The notes: generated by a model not told the origin, from the letters alone. A stretch of 63,305 nucleotides of DNA from Diphasiastrum complanatum (GCA_029204225.1 MU832984.1:1-63305); one strand, 5' to 3'; shown: positions 11,826-62,198, counted from the first letter of the stretch. Made by a program: numbers and translations.

Positions 11826-12491
11826 TGTTGGATTTATCTCCTCTACTCTCCTAAATTCTCCGTTAATCTGCCTCCATTCATGTTGTTGTATTTTTACTTG
11901 TGTTGTCGCACAGTCTGCATATTTGAACTGTTTGTCACTACAGTCTACATTTTTACTCGGAAATTTCCACGCGGCCTCCTCACGCTCGTTCTATGCACTG
12001 TACAAACAGATTTGACAACAACAGGAGCCACCCACGATCTCCCACAGACAGCACAACCACTTTTTGTACCTTCTTCATCTGTACACTTGTAAAATTTATG
12101 TATATATTGAATATCATCTCAGTATTCAAACATGTAGAACAGAAGATGGAATGGAGCATGATTTGTGATTCAGAGACAAACATTGTAGATGCCTTTGTGC
12201 ATTGATTCTTTTTTTTTAGATAGACCTGCATTATTGACTTGTATATTTCATTATACTTAATCTGATTACAACTCTGTTTGGTTCTGCGTTCAGATTTGTG
12301 TCAATACTGTAATGCTTTTCTATGTTCTGTCTGGCTATCTAATTGCTTTGTCTGACTGTCTACTCTTCGCTTCCGCTACCACCGCGTATTAAAGGCTTTA
12401 AAATTATCATATTCTTGTGTTCGTCTACTAAGTCACCAGTAGTTCACGCACCAAGAGAATTGAAGGACTAACTCTTACACATTCTCCGACA
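11826..12491 (+). repeat. Copia-3 5' LTR
   Basis: It starts TGTTGGATTTATCTCC, like the Copia-1 LTR start, and ends in ACA directly before the primer site. It is 666 bp. No TATA element was assigned with confidence. Confidence 0.8.
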
Positions 12492-12695
12492 TGGTATCAG
12501 AGCCTAAGATATCAGAACCTATCTGATCGTTTAAGCGATTTTATTTCAGAGCTATTTCTATAGCCTAATAAGCTTCCACAGAAACAAGACTCTACTAGCC
12601 GATAGAGTAATTGCCTTCTTGGTCTGTAATTTAGCACTAGATTTTCATACTTAAGTCATTGATAGTTACTCCTATCACCTAGACTAATCTTTCAC

Positions 12696-14460
12696 ATGGA
12701 TTTCCAAGGGAAAGCCAGTCCGATCATGGACAAGCTTGATGGAGTAACTAATTTGAATAAATTTAAGATGAAAACCATGCTAATGGCTAAGGAGTTGTAT
12801 GACGTTGTTACAAGTGCAGAGGGAAAACCCGAAGCTGATGTTGCAGCAATCTCCAGATGGAAGCTGAAGGATGGCAAAGCATTTGCGCTGATCATTCTCA
12901 ACATTTCGGATACTCAGATCGGCCATGTGTCCGAAGATCAGACATCCAAAGAAGTCTGGAAAATCTTGAGCACATTATGCGAAGAGCGGGATATAGCTTC
13001 CAAGCTACATCTCAGGAAGAAATTTTACTCTCTCAAGATGGCAAATGGTGATTTCCTACAAAATCACATCAGCCAGTTCAAGAACCTGCTAAAGCAAATG
13101 GCCGTTGTCGGATCTGTCATAGACGATCAAGATGTAGTAATGCAACTGCTTACAAGCTTGCCAAGCTCATACGACAGCTAGGTGATGATTATCACGATGC
13201 ATCTAGAGTTGACTCTTTCAAGAGTCATTGCAATGTTGTTGCAGGAAGACACGCAGAGGAATGAAGCCTCTAGTTCCTCAATTGATTATCACACCTTGTA
13301 ATCCAACAAGGGCACGACTAAGCAGAAGAAGAAGAAAGACCCGAAACAATCAAAGCAAGACCAAAAACCAACATAGCACAAAGAACAATCAAATCTGCAA
13401 ACTAAGAAGAAGCTGTTCTGCAGATAATTCAAGAGAAACAACCACGAGATTCAAGACTGTTGGATACTACAAGAAAAAAACAACAACAAGGGATAGTCCA
13501 ATCAAGTGGCCAATGCAGCTACAGAAGCTCCACAGTCCATTCAAGAAGCGGATCATGATGCTTTCATGACCAGCCATCAAGGAGCATCCAACGACAATTT
13601 TTGGTTCCTGGATTCCGGTGCCACTTAGCATATGACCAGCCTCATTGGCTGTTTTGAGTCCTATACACCCTACAGTACCAACAAATACGTTCACCTTGGT
13701 GATAATAGCACACAAACTATTAAAGGTGAAGGTACTGTAAGAATAAGCTTTGCAAATGATCAATCTAAGCTACTTTCTAAAGTCCTATATATACCCAATC
13801 TGTCTACAAATCTGCTCTCTATAAGCAGAATCACAGATCTAGGACATAAAGTAGAATTCGAATGTGATCAATGCAAAGTAGTTGATAGGATAGGCAAGAT
13901 CCTAGCACTCGAAAAGAGGCATGAATACTTCTATAGATTAAGTCATTGCTTTTCTGCCTCTAGTCTGGTGCTCGGTACTTCTATTCAAGCAAATAAAAGT
14001 CTACTTTGGCATTATAGACTTGGTCACTTGAATCATGCTTCTGTACAACAAATGTCTAAACATTCTATTGTTCTTGATCTAGACAGTCTTGATAATAAAG
14101 TCGAGTTACCTGTCTGTCAAGGCTGTCTAGTTGGTAAACATACTAGAAAACCATTTAGATCAAGCCATTAGCATACTGCTAGAGGAATCTTAGATGTTGT
14201 ACATACAAAAATTTGTGGCCTGATGAAGAATCCTTCTCTGAAGGATGCAAAATATTTCATAACTTTTATTGATGAATTCTCTAGGAGGACTATGGTGTAT
14301 TTTATCAAGAAGAAATTAGAAGCTTTCAATTGCTGCAGAATCTTCAAGGAGCATGCAAAAAATGAGACTGGAAGGACGATCAAGGCCCTGAGGTCTAACA
14401 ATGGTAGAGAGTACATCTCTATTGAATTTAAGGAGTATTGCCAGAGCCAAGGCATTAAGT
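12696..14460 (+). pseudogene. Copia-3 gag-protease-integrase, broken
   Basis: Gag begins at ATG 12696 (MDFQGKASPIMDKLDGVTNL), which appears to be the true family-A gag start and shows how much Copia-1 has lost. A stop lies at 13180. The CCHC knuckle near 13410 has lost its second Cys (LFCR, stop, FKRNNHEIQDC). The protease motif FWFLDSGAT lies at 13600. Pre-integrase WHYRLGHLNHASVQQMSKHS lies near 14010. Integrase runs from 14170 (TKICGLMKN; FITFIDEFSRRTMVYFIKKK) and ends at 14460. Confidence 0.88.
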
Positions 14461-15222
14461 AGCAATTCATTCTAGTGCCAAAGCCTTGCTAGCTTTCAAT
14501 CATGAACTTCTGACAAAAGGCAACATGACACGACAGGACATGAAATCAGTCATGCTCCTCAACTGACCAAGAAGATCAGCCAAGTACCATGGGGTACAAA
14601 TATTTGATCAGATATCATGACATCAACAGAAGTACTCTAGATCATGGCTAATCTGCCACTCTTGTAATTCGTGATTAGTTGTAGATGATTAATCTTTCTA
14701 ATCTGGAAGTTACATGACGTGACATGAAAAAGTTTGCGAACTATATACTTTCTGTTTTGATGCATGATATTGTAAGAAGTCAGAAAAAGACGAAAAATAC
14801 TAAATACATGTCCGACTGCGTGCGAGACAATTTTATACAGGATCTGTAGATCCATAAGTTCGCTAGTAAGCGAGACATTATTAGTGAGAGAACTGTATTT
14901 CTCTCACGCCAATGCACTGTGTGGATCTGTTGCACAGTGCTTGAAAAATCAGAAGATCAATAGATAATATTGTAGCTGTTGTGCACATATTATTCTAAAT
15001 GATTGTATGATCTCGAATGAATATTAGTCTGCTACTATTCGTGTGTTTGATTCACTTTTTATTCAATTTTGCACATTGGTTTGATTTTGTTGAATGCTAT
15101 ATTAATCTGTTAACGTAGATCAGCAGTGTCTATCTACACTCTGAAGGATTGTAGGAATGATATAGCCGGTAGTGACCATCAATCATATCTGAATTTCTGA
15201 CAAACTGATTTTGTTCACGAAT

Positions 15223-15535
15223 GCTTTCGCTTTGCTTTGCTTTGCGATCACTTGGCTATAAGCATAAATCAATTTCAGAGCTCACTTAAGTTTCGTTTCG
15301 TTTCGCTTCGCTTCGTCTTATTTTGTTTCATCTCGTCTCGTCTCGTTACAGAGCCTAATTGATCTTTTTGTGATTTTTTTTTCCATCTAATTTTGATTCG
15401 TTTCGTTTGTTTCGCGATCTCTATACTTCCAGCATGAATCAATGTCAAAGCTCATTTAAGTTTCACTTTTCTTCATTTCGTTTTCATCTAGATTTTGTCT
15501 CGTTTCGTTTCGTTGTGTTACAGAGCCTGATTGAT
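15223..15535. repeat. TTTCG/TTTGC/TCTCG pentamer-rich tract in the Copia-4 LTR
   Basis: Clusters of 5-bp units occur: TTTGC runs near 15225, TTTCG and CTTCG near 15290, TCTCG near 15335 and TTTCG again near 15400 and 15500. The phrase TTACAGAGCCTRATTGAT follows at 15345 and 15517, so a larger unit of about 170 bp also seems duplicated. Confidence 0.7.
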
Positions 15536-15784
15536 CCAACACGAACTATTCTCGAACAGAAATAATTCAAGTTTTGTGAAACTATTCGCGAATCGTTTGA
15601 GATTTTATGAGTTTGTCACCAGAGTTCTAGCTGGAATTTGCATTTTCTGAGTGCAATTTTTTGCATTAGTGGTATCAGAGCCAACCTTGTCAAAGTTTGA
15701 CATGGCCGAAAAGCTATCAGATCCAGGAGGGTAAGCATTCAAACAAACAACCATTACTAAAGTGAGAACACAAATTGAGGAGCA

Positions 15785-18700
15785 ATGGCTTCAATAAGTA
15801 GCATACAATCCAAGATCTATACAATTATGGATTCATCAAGATCTAATTTTCTAGCATGAAGAATTAAGACCTCATTGATACTAAAGGGTGAAGGATTATT
15901 TCCCTGGCACTGAGGAGATGCCTACAACAACAAGCAAGGAGCTACGCAAATGGAGGGAGAAGAATGACAAGGCAGTAGTCTTGTTATCATCATCCATCGA
16001 GGATAGCTTGACACTTGACCTAGCTACACTCTCTAAAGCAAAAGAGATGTGGGATACACTACTCACAAGATTTCAGACAAAATCACGCAGTCAGATAATG
16101 AAAGATCAATTGACAAACCTGTAGTGGGATGGCAAAGACCTCACTTCCTTTGTTAGGAAGATGAAGGATCTATTCCTTTCAATACACAATTCTGGAGCAG
16201 AAAATGCAGTGTCAGCAGAGAAGCACCTCACTTATCTATTGAGAGCCTTATCAAGATCCTTTTAGACAATCAGAACACTACTAGCAAAGGATCCTACAAT
16301 AACACTCAAAAAGGCAATTATCGAGATTCGAGAAGAAGTTGAGGCTCGAGAGCACCTTGATCACAGGGATGCTTTTGACCAAGCTCTTTACAACAACAAG
16401 GAGAAGGCCAAGAAATAATTTAAGCCTAAGAGGGAGTCAGATCGAAAGCAGGATCGTGATCAGAAAGCAGAAGGGACCAACAAAGGCAAATGGAAGAATA
16501 AAGGAAGGTCAAAACAGCAAAGTGGAGACAAGAAGACTTGCGTGAGATGTAGACGCGAAGGACACACTGCCGATTCGTGTTGACTCAATCCAAAAATTGA
16601 GTGTATTCGTTGCCACAAGAAGGGTCATGCAGCCATAAACTGCCGTCTGAACCCAAGAAACGAATCAGCACAAAGCAGACAAGAGAACAATAATAGTTCG
16701 TCCTATGTCGAAGAGCTAGAGATATCAAAATGGGTAAAGAAAGATCAAATCATGGTAATTCGACCACCTACATCTGTGCATACATGTGTGCAGTGTCAAC
16801 ACCTGACACACAAGAGGTAATCCTCGACTCGGGAGCTACCTCACACTTTGTTACATCAAGACAAATCATGTCTGATTTTCAAAGTGTAGATCCATCAAGA
16901 TTCATTGTTCTTGGAAATAGATCCGAACATCAAGTGAATGGTATTGGTTCATTGTGGCTCAACACGAATGGCAGAGACAGATGACTTGAAGATGTTCTGT
17001 TCATGCCTACACTACAGCATGACTTGCAATCTGTGGCAAGAATAGCTAATGCAGGGATGCATGTGACGTTCTCAGATGAAGCATGCAATGTTGTCGATGC
17101 TAGTACCAGTACCCTGATCACTCAAGACAGAAAAAAAGACAATCGGTATTACCTAAAGGTACGCCCTGCGGATTAAGTGCATTAGACTCATGATGATTCG
17201 CCAGACACTCTATGGCACAAGAGACTATGCCATATGAATTTAATGGCACTATACGAAGAAAGCCATCATGGAGAAATCATAGGGGTGAGCATCTCGAATG
17301 CAACCAGTTCGATGACTTGTGATGCATGCCTGAAGGGTAAGATGTCACGCACTCCATTTGTCAAGGACTCCTACAGAACGACTAAGATTCTAGAGTTAGT
17401 GCATTCTGACATCTGTGGGCCTTTCAATCTGATCTCAATAGGAGGCTCGAAATATCACATTATCTTTATTGATAATTACAATAAATTTGCCAGAGTATAT
17501 TTTATTCACAACAAATCAGAAGCATTTGACAAACTCACAGAGTATGCGAATTGGGCAGAAAGATGCTTTGGTAATGAAGTGAAGCAGATCAGAATAGATC
17601 GAGATGGAGATTACATTTCGAATCGCTTCATTAACTTCTGCAATTATCGTGTTATCATTCACAGAAGGACTGCATCTTACACACCGCAGCACAACGATGT
17701 TGCAGAAAGAAAGAATATGACTCTAATGGAAGCTATTAGATGCATGATGGCCTACTCAAAAGCTCCAAGAGTATTGTGGGCTTAAGCAGTAGCTATAGCT
17801 ACATACATTCAGAACAGGACAAGAAATTCTTGTGTTCTTCACACGACACCACACGAATTATGGTGGGGGTAAAAAACCCAATCTGACTCACATCAAAATC
17901 TTTGGTTATGCACATAATTTTGATAAGCTTCGAAAGAAGCTTGACGAAAAAGCTGAACAAGGATATCTGGTAGGATATGACAATAATTCGTCATACTATA
18001 GCGTCTATATGCCAAAGACAAATACTGTGAAGACAGTCAAAGATGTCAGATTTGAACAGAACAATGGCCAACGATGATTCTATTAGCTATGAAGTTCTTG
18101 AAAGACAATACTATGATCTGCCAACTGTGACAGAGGGAGCAGAGGACGAACACGAAGATGAAGATGTTTGAGTTGCTTCGCATTCGAGTGACAAATCAGA
18201 AGACGAAAGTTTCGAGAGGCAGCCTACTGCTATAGTACCTATAAGCCAAAATGGTTCCAGACCTAGTAGAGCAGACAAAGGCAAAGGTATTACAGTTCTA
18301 GGAGGATCTCCTAGAAGGTTGACAAGACAATGAAGAGTGCCAACAAGATATGTGCCAGGCAGCTTTGCTTCTACATCAAAAGAGTTCTGTGGATTCAGTG
18401 GCAAACCACAGACATTCGAGGAGGCAATTGAATGTCCAGAGAAGGAAAATTGGATCCAAGCCATGAATGAGGAGATGGAATCCATGAGGAAGAACCAGGT
18501 ATGGACATTGCAGCCATTACCAAATAAGCGAAAGGCTATAAAATGCAAATGGGTATACAAGCTAAAGTATGGACCAGATGGAGATGTCTCAAAGTGTAAG
18601 GCAAGACTTGTAGCAAAGGGATTTTCTCAGAGATATAATATTGACTATTCTGAGACCTTCTCTCCTATCGTGAAACATTCGTCCCTACATTTACTATTTG

Positions 18701-19085
18701 CATATGCAATTGCTTATGACCTCAGGATTCACATTGTGGATGAGAAGACAACCTTCTTGCATGGTGAGCTAGACAAAGAGGTCTACATGGATCAACCTCC
18801 AGAATATGTCTCGAATTCACTTCCTACTTATGCATGTAGAATGCATAGAAGTATCTATAGTCTGAAGCAGTCAGTTCGACAATGGTACAAAAAGAAAGAT
18901 CAAGCCCTGAAATCCTTAGGATTCAAGCCACTAATGGCTGATTCCAATGTGTATGTAAGAATTACAGAGGACAATATTATCATTGTAGCTGTGTATGTGG
19001 ACGACACTCTGATACTCTGCAAGGGTGAGGAGCTTATTGTTGAAGTGAAGAATAATATCTCGAAACATTTCGAGATTGTAAACAT
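15785..19085 (+). pseudogene. Copia-4 gag-pol, frameshifted
   Basis: Gag starts at ATG 15785 (MASISSIQSK). Paired knuckles lie at 16537..16650 (CVRCRREGHTADSC; CIRCHKKGHAAINC). The protease motif VILDSGATSHFV lies near 16820. Integrase begins LVHSDICGPFNL near 17395 and continues through IDN and VAERKN near 17705. RT is open from 18325 (KCKWVYKLKYGPDGDVSKCK) to YVDDTLIL near 19000. Stops are few (for example 17785 and 18074), so it is less decayed than Copia-1. RNase H is absent, since the frame runs into gypsy gag at about 19085. Confidence 0.88.
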
Positions 19086-20940
19086 TAGACGCGAGTGTAA
19101 ATGCCAGACTGATAATTTGTCCTTACAACATGCTATGGACGATGCAATATGGGAGGAGGATGAAGATTTAGATGATGAACCAAATATTGGAATGCTACCA
19201 TATACAACGGAGCAACCCACTACAACATCCACCACTATTGCATCCACAAATATCAATGCAACAGCAAAGTTGATGATTAACGAATTTGAGAAACTTAGCC
19301 AAAAGCAGCAGATGCAACTAGAATTATGTAGTCTTAGTTTGATGAGAAGATGAAAGCATTGAAAAAGTAGCAAGAAAAGAGTGTCCAAGCAGGTAAAAAG
19401 TTTGCTAAAACTTTTCCTAGTCGAGAAAATGTTTGGTGTGCAATATGTACTATGGGAAATCACACCATAAATGAGGGTCCAACAATGAAAAGACGTATGA
19501 TGGATACTATTTGTGCAACTCTACGGGACACGAAATAGGTTTTTGATTGTTTAATCCTCGGATAATCCAGCAAAGATATGTTAAGCTTCAATATTGGGAA
19601 CCTACTCCTATAATGGACCTGATCCTTAGAACCAAGCTCAAAACTTTGGCCTTGGTTTCCTGAAAGACTAGCTTTGCCAGCTCCACAAGCACAACATGCT
19701 CGTCTTGTGAATCTAATGGAACAAAACTCCTCATTTGGTAAGGAGCAATGGAAGTACAATACTGATCAAGATACTGGTTAGAGCAGTATGCTATCTATGC
19801 TCTTGCGCAACAACAACATGCTCAACAACACCACTTGGATGCTTTACATGTGGTAATAAAAGAAAGTTTTTCCCATTCTGTCAAAAAAGTGGATATGGAC
19901 ATTGTTACAAGGATTGTCTATCAAGACCAAAATCATCACCGGTAGTTGAATATGATTACAATCAAGCAGAGACGAGCAGCCCACTAGCCTTCTGAACCAA
20001 GTGTACCATTGATGGTTGTTAACAGAGCTCATAAGCAAAAAGAAGTTCTAGTTCATCTAACACTTGCTGAATTTGTGCCATATAATGATATATCTATTGC
20101 ATCAGGGTGTATCCGAATCTCAATTCACAAAACATGAGGAAGTGGATTAAACAGTTGCAAGAAGAAGAGGAATTGGAAGCCGCTAAATCTGCAGCTGAAG
20201 TACGTAATCCACGAATAGATGTTAATACTCAGTTACATCATCATGAAGAACCATTCAAGATGATAGAACTAGAAGCATCGAAAATAGAACTGATTGTGAA
20301 TATTCTATCTAGCAAGATGGATATTACATTGGGAGAATTTCTTAAGCTGGTGCCAAAAGCAAAAGAAGTATTAACAGAAAAATTGACTCAGATTGAACCA
20401 ACAGCCCACTACTCTTTTGTGTCGAGTTTGAAGAATCAAACAAAGTACTAAATGTAGTGGAAGCCTGGGAAAATAAACAAAGAAACATCACCCTACCAAT
20501 ACAACATTGACAATTTGGTAAAGAGACAACCATGATAGATGGAGTTTCATGAGTAACCTAATTGCAACCAACCTATGTGCAAAATGGGGCCTTACAAGTA
20601 TGAAGCCTACAACTTTTGCTATCAAGCTAACTGATCAGAATACAGTCCGAGACTACAGTCCGACCTAAGGGCATAGTGGAAGATATATCTGTCAAGATTG
20701 CTAGAGTTCAATTTTTCACTACTTTTGTAGTAATGGACTTACTTGACGCACCAAATATTAATCGTGTCTTATCGGGATGTCCATGGTTACGAGTTGTGCA
20801 AGTAATTCATAACTGGAAGACTAGAAACATTACATTTGATAATCGTGAGCGTGTAGACAAAGTTCAGCCAATCACTTGGACAATCAAACCAGGGGTCCAA
20901 AAAGAGGATGATGATTCATTAACAACGGATCATACATGTG
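19085..20940 (+). pseudogene. Ty3/gypsy gag-protease remnant fused to Copia-4
   Basis: Following the copia RT in the same frame is SLQHAMDDAIWEEDEDLDDE and then MINEFEKLSQKQQMQLE, the gag seen in reverse at 9300..10840. A finger-like region (NVWCAICTMGNHTI) lies near 19430. CFTCGNKRKFFPFCQKSGYG lies near 19840 and a charged 114-codon block at 20107..20451. Near 20676..20940 a retropepsin-type tail appears (FVVMDLLDAPNINRVLSGCP, then WL). Several stops and frame changes make it non-functional. Confidence 0.68.
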
Positions 20941-21240
20941 ATTGACAAATAAAAACTTTGGGAGTTAATTGGAATCAACCTCTTGCTATAGTGGATTGTA
21001 CGACAAGATATATGTGTCAACGTGATGACCAATTAGAGCTAAGCGAGATTCCTTTACGTAATCAAACTTTGGATACACCGATCACATTTCCAATGAATAT
21101 GATGAAGGTGGCATGGCTTAGCAACCGACCGAATTCTAGATCCTATTGAAGATGAACTCATTCATGTTAGTCACGCCTTGTCTTATGAGATTTGAATGTT
21201 CTTCTATCTATTAGAATGTAAATAATTAGTATCTTCACAT

Positions 21241-21530
21241 CTTGAGGCTCTCTCATGATTCAAGGTCTTGGGGCTTTTCTTCAACAACTTTGAGACATGA
21301 GGCTCCTCTTCAAAGTCTCCTTATCTTGAGGCATGAGAAGAGCTTCAAAATGCCTCAATAGGCTCCTCTCATGCCTCAAGATTAGAAGATATTGAAGAGG
21401 AGCCTTTTGTCTCATGGATATTGGCCATGAGACATGAAATGGCTTCAAGATCCATGAGCCATGAGGATCAAAATTAGAATCTTGAAGAGGAGCCTCGAGA
21501 TGCCTCAAGAGGGAGTGCCCTTCATGCAAA
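21241..21530. repeat. Palindromic GAGGCTCCTCTTCAA / GCCTCAAG cluster
   Basis: Outer arms 21291..21313 and 21392..21416 pair imperfectly. Inner arms 21326..21343 and 21362..21380 pair around a short loop. Further copies of TTGAAGAGGAGCCT occur at about 21483, and GCCTCAAGAGGGAG recurs at about 21511 and 22340. Confidence 0.75.
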
Positions 21531-22951
21531 TTTTAGATTGGTCTTTTTTGCATTGAATGGCTTCACCTTTGTATGTGGCTTTGAGGTATAGTAAATTAGA
21601 AAAGAAAATTATTTAACCAGGTGTTGTTACAGATATATTTCTTTTTGTTTCTTTAGTTGTGGTGCATTTATCTATCATTTATCACTATAAAATCAATTTG
21701 GCTACCATTAATTGATGGAGTAGAGTCTTGACATTGAGATATTGAAGAGGAAAATTAGACCCATTATAAAAGTGCATAGTAGCAGTGTTGAGCATATAAT
21801 AGATTGTGAATAAAAACAATTAAAAAATAACTCAATTTGCAACTTGGTGGTCATGTTCTAGACCGGATTTCTTATTTTCAAGAGACGCATTGAAAAACTT
21901 GAATGTTATGTGCATTGTGATCACACAAAGTGGCTAAAGGATCATCCATGAATAAAGTTCTTGTAGTCTTGTAGAGTAGCTTGAAGAGAGGTGGGTCAAT
22001 TTTGTAGTAGAAGTGCATAAGAGCAACATTGGACATAATCCAAAAAAGTGCCTTTAGTGTTTTAAGTTGATCTAACAACAATAGTGGGTGAATTTTTTTT
22101 TATCTATGTCCTGGCACAATTTTCATTCCTTATCATTTGAAAAATCAAGATGACTAGCATTGATTGAGCAAGTAGAATATCATTGAAATAGTGAGTAAGA
22201 AAATAAAGCAATTTCATAACATGGATTGCTATAATAGATGCACAAATTTACAGCTCAAGTATTATTTGTCTATTTGTTCTTTGTTGCATCCTCCTCTTCA
22301 ATATCTCTTCATCTCTAGGCATGAGAGAGCCTCAAGATGCCTCAAGAGGGAGCCTCTTGAGACATTTTGAGACTCATCATGTCGCTTCACCTCAATCGCC
22401 ACCATCACTAGGTAAGAAACATAAATTAGGATAATAGAAACTAAAAGAATATCGAACAAACCCTTGAACGTTGATTGTAAGAGTCTTTCTACAAGAAAAT
22501 GACTTCCTAAAATTCAAGCTTTTTTTTTTTTGGGCCAAAACCATTAGAATTGAAAAAATCCTTTCATCTTTCTCTTCCTTCATCATGTCGGTGCCTATGA
22601 GAACCAAATTATCTGCTACCACCAATGTTAGACTTCTTCAATTGTTCCTCTAGACCAATAAAAAATCTTATAATGGCTACAAATTTCTATACTACTTTAA
22701 AAGAAATAAGAGGCTTGGTCAAAAATTAATCTCTTATCTTTCAAAAATTGCTATGGCTCAAAGAGGCCAAGTAGGCTTTGAAATATTCTTTGCTTCAATT
22801 TACATCCAACCAAACCCATAGCCCTCAACATGCATAAAAAATGAATTACAACTTAAAAATCCCCAAAAATTGAAAGGACACAATTTATAAAGTCCAAAAA
22901 ATCCCAATAGATAAATTCAAAAATGTAGCACATTGGTAGCTCACTAACTTC

Positions 22952-23005
22952 TTGCCACTAAAGACTAGCTAGCCCTTCTTGCCACTAAGGGTTAGCTAGC
23001 CCTTC
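22952..23005. repeat. 27-bp tandem duplication
   Basis: Units 22952..22978 and 22979..23005 share TTGCCACTAA and TAGCTAGCCCTTC and differ at a few central bases. Confidence 0.8.
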
Positions 23006-24440
23006 AAGTTACATAGATTTTGTTCCTTTTGTAGATTGTGGGGACGTTATTGAGAGCATGCCTTTGGATGTAAGCATCCAATATGTGGAAAACCCTCATT
23101 GCATTGCTTCCTTTTAACCTCAAATCACTAGCGAAATGGTTTTATTTTGAGACTTTCCTTCTTGATCAACTGACTTTGATATTCTGGCATGTGTGCAAGA
23201 TGTCTATGTGATAGATATTTTGGTGGACTAGGAACAAAAAATCTTCAAGACAAGTTGTTATGGTCACACCAGTGATCTATGAATTATTTATCAACAATGT
23301 GGCCAAGATTTCTTTTCAGCATAATATGCATCACCCTCTAGTTTACTTAATTTTTAGATTCAAGGTCAGGAGGCATTTCAAAAGTTTTCTCAAGTATACC
23401 AACTCGGGTCAAAATCATGACAAGCCTCAAAGCCACCATACAAAGAATTTCAACTTTTGTTGGATGGTTTTAAGCTGCTCACCATGAACTTTAGGTTACT
23501 CCATTTTTTGTCTCAAACCTTTGTCTATAATCAATAACATTCTATTGCAAAAAAAAAGAAGTATTCCAAACTATGAGATGACTAGAGAATCCAGGCTCTT
23601 ACATAGTTCACAAGGATTTTTATCTACTCTCAACCAAAACCATTAAAGATTTTTTGTAGTAATACTTCCAAGGACCATTTTTGTGATTGGTTTTACCATT
23701 GGTACATTATATACATATTGTTATAAGCCATAGATGTCATGTAAAGTTTATGGGTGTTGACCTTTATAGTTTACTAGGCAAGTCTTTAGTTTGGAATAAT
23801 AGCTCTATATCAAGAAATGGATTTCCATTATTTTGAGTTGACATTTCTTTTTCCATTTTAGTTGAGTGAGAAACATAAACTAGAATTTTCACATTTTATC
23901 TTAAAAAGAAAATAATTATTGCGTGAAGATTGATGAGATACTTCATCATTGGGATTTTCATTTGATAGTAATAAGTAGTAGCTGGTTTTGTGTGTGTGTG
24001 CATGTGCATGCAAGTGTGCTTGTGTTAAATTACAAAAGATTTTTATTTTAGTGGCAAATACATCTATGGCGTGTAAACATATAAAATATCTTAATCTCTC
24101 TTAACATGGGAAAGTCAAGTTCTTTTTTCATTCACTGCATATATTCAAACCTACTTAAGCCATGATGATCATGTTAGTATCAACATATGAGAGAACATAA
24201 TATTTAAAGATGACAAGAGCTTGTGAATTACATCAAAATCTCATTTCCAAAAAAAGGTCACCATGCGTAGTTCAAGCACCAACTTGTGCCCTTCAAAAGT
24301 TCAAATCCCCTCAAGGAAGCATAAGAAATATAGCTCCATTTTTATTCAAAAGTCTCACTTGTGATGACATTTAGTAATGAGTATGTTGTTTTTTTCTAGG
24401 ATTTAACCAACATGCTGATTTGAGACAAGCAAGCACATGA

Positions 24441-24446
24441 TTTATT
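24441..24446 (-). promoter_or_regulatory. Possible poly(A) signal of the Mpv17 gene
   Basis: AATAAA on the minus strand lies about 250 bp beyond the stop codon of the Mpv17-family gene. Another AATAAA lies near 24342. Plant poly(A) signals are loose, so this is only a candidate. Confidence 0.3.
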
Positions 24447-24693
24447 GGATTTTGAATGTTCTTATAATTGAATAGTTATGCTACATCCTTGGTTATACTT
24501 ATCACCTAGGCCACACAATGATGGAAATTCAATGACATCTTGACCACTACTTCACCAATTGGGCAAAGTAAAATCAAGAGTAATTATCTTTCATGAATGG
24601 TGTGAATGAGAGCTTTAAATCTTATAGAGTGTTATTGTTCAAGTACCTTGTGATACCTTATTATGACCATTGTTGAAAAAGACCTATGGGTTC

Positions 24694-62084
<37,391 letters not shown>

Positions 62085-62198
62085 GAAGAGGAGAGTGGGA
62101 TAGCAGGAGAGGTGAGATGGCAGACCACACGAACAGGCGTATCTCCTGAGTACTCTCTAAACTCTAACTACGTGAGACTTGTATATTTGTGTTAGGGT
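62085..62198 (-). promoter_or_regulatory. Short 5' flank between the Mpv17 start and the foldback element
   Basis: Only 114 bp separate the ATG at 62084 from the foldback element at 62199. Promoter or 5' UTR signals must lie here or inside that element. No certain TATA box is seen. Confidence 0.35.

Larger units (their letters stand above)
11826..14480 (+). mobile_element. Copia-3, family-A element truncated after integrase
   Basis: The 5' LTR is 11826..12491 (666 bp; starts TGTTGG, ends CGACA). The primer-binding site TGGTATCAGAGCC is at 12492..12504. The element is inserted into Copia-2 gag; the 5 bp before it are CAATA. No 3' LTR is present, since homology stops in integrase near 14470. 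Confidence 0.85.
14608..19085 (+). mobile_element. Copia-4, family-B element with 5' LTR, 3' part lost
   Basis: The 5' LTR runs from about 14608 (TGACATCAAC) to about 15665 (...TTTTTGCA). The primer-binding site TGGTATCAGAGCC is at 15670..15682. The LTR start is supported by its match to the minus-strand LTR at 55330..55995. The element ends at about 19085, inside RT, where gypsy gag sequence takes over. There is no RNase H or 3' LTR. Confidence 0.82.
21150..24440. other. Low-information intergenic stretch
   Basis: No gene or transposon protein domain was recognised. It contains a palindromic GCCTCAAG-rich cluster (21241..21530), a related block at 22285..22375, a 27-bp tandem duplication (22952..23005) and a short TG/CATG-rich run near 23987. 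Open frames at 21878..22081 and 23260..23487 match nothing recognised. The right end is the likely 3' UTR of the Mpv17 gene. Confidence 0.5.

Noticed and set aside
23260-23487. 75-codon plus-strand frame in the gene-poor stretch
   Set aside because: No recognisable motif, and nothing in the surrounding sequence supports coding.
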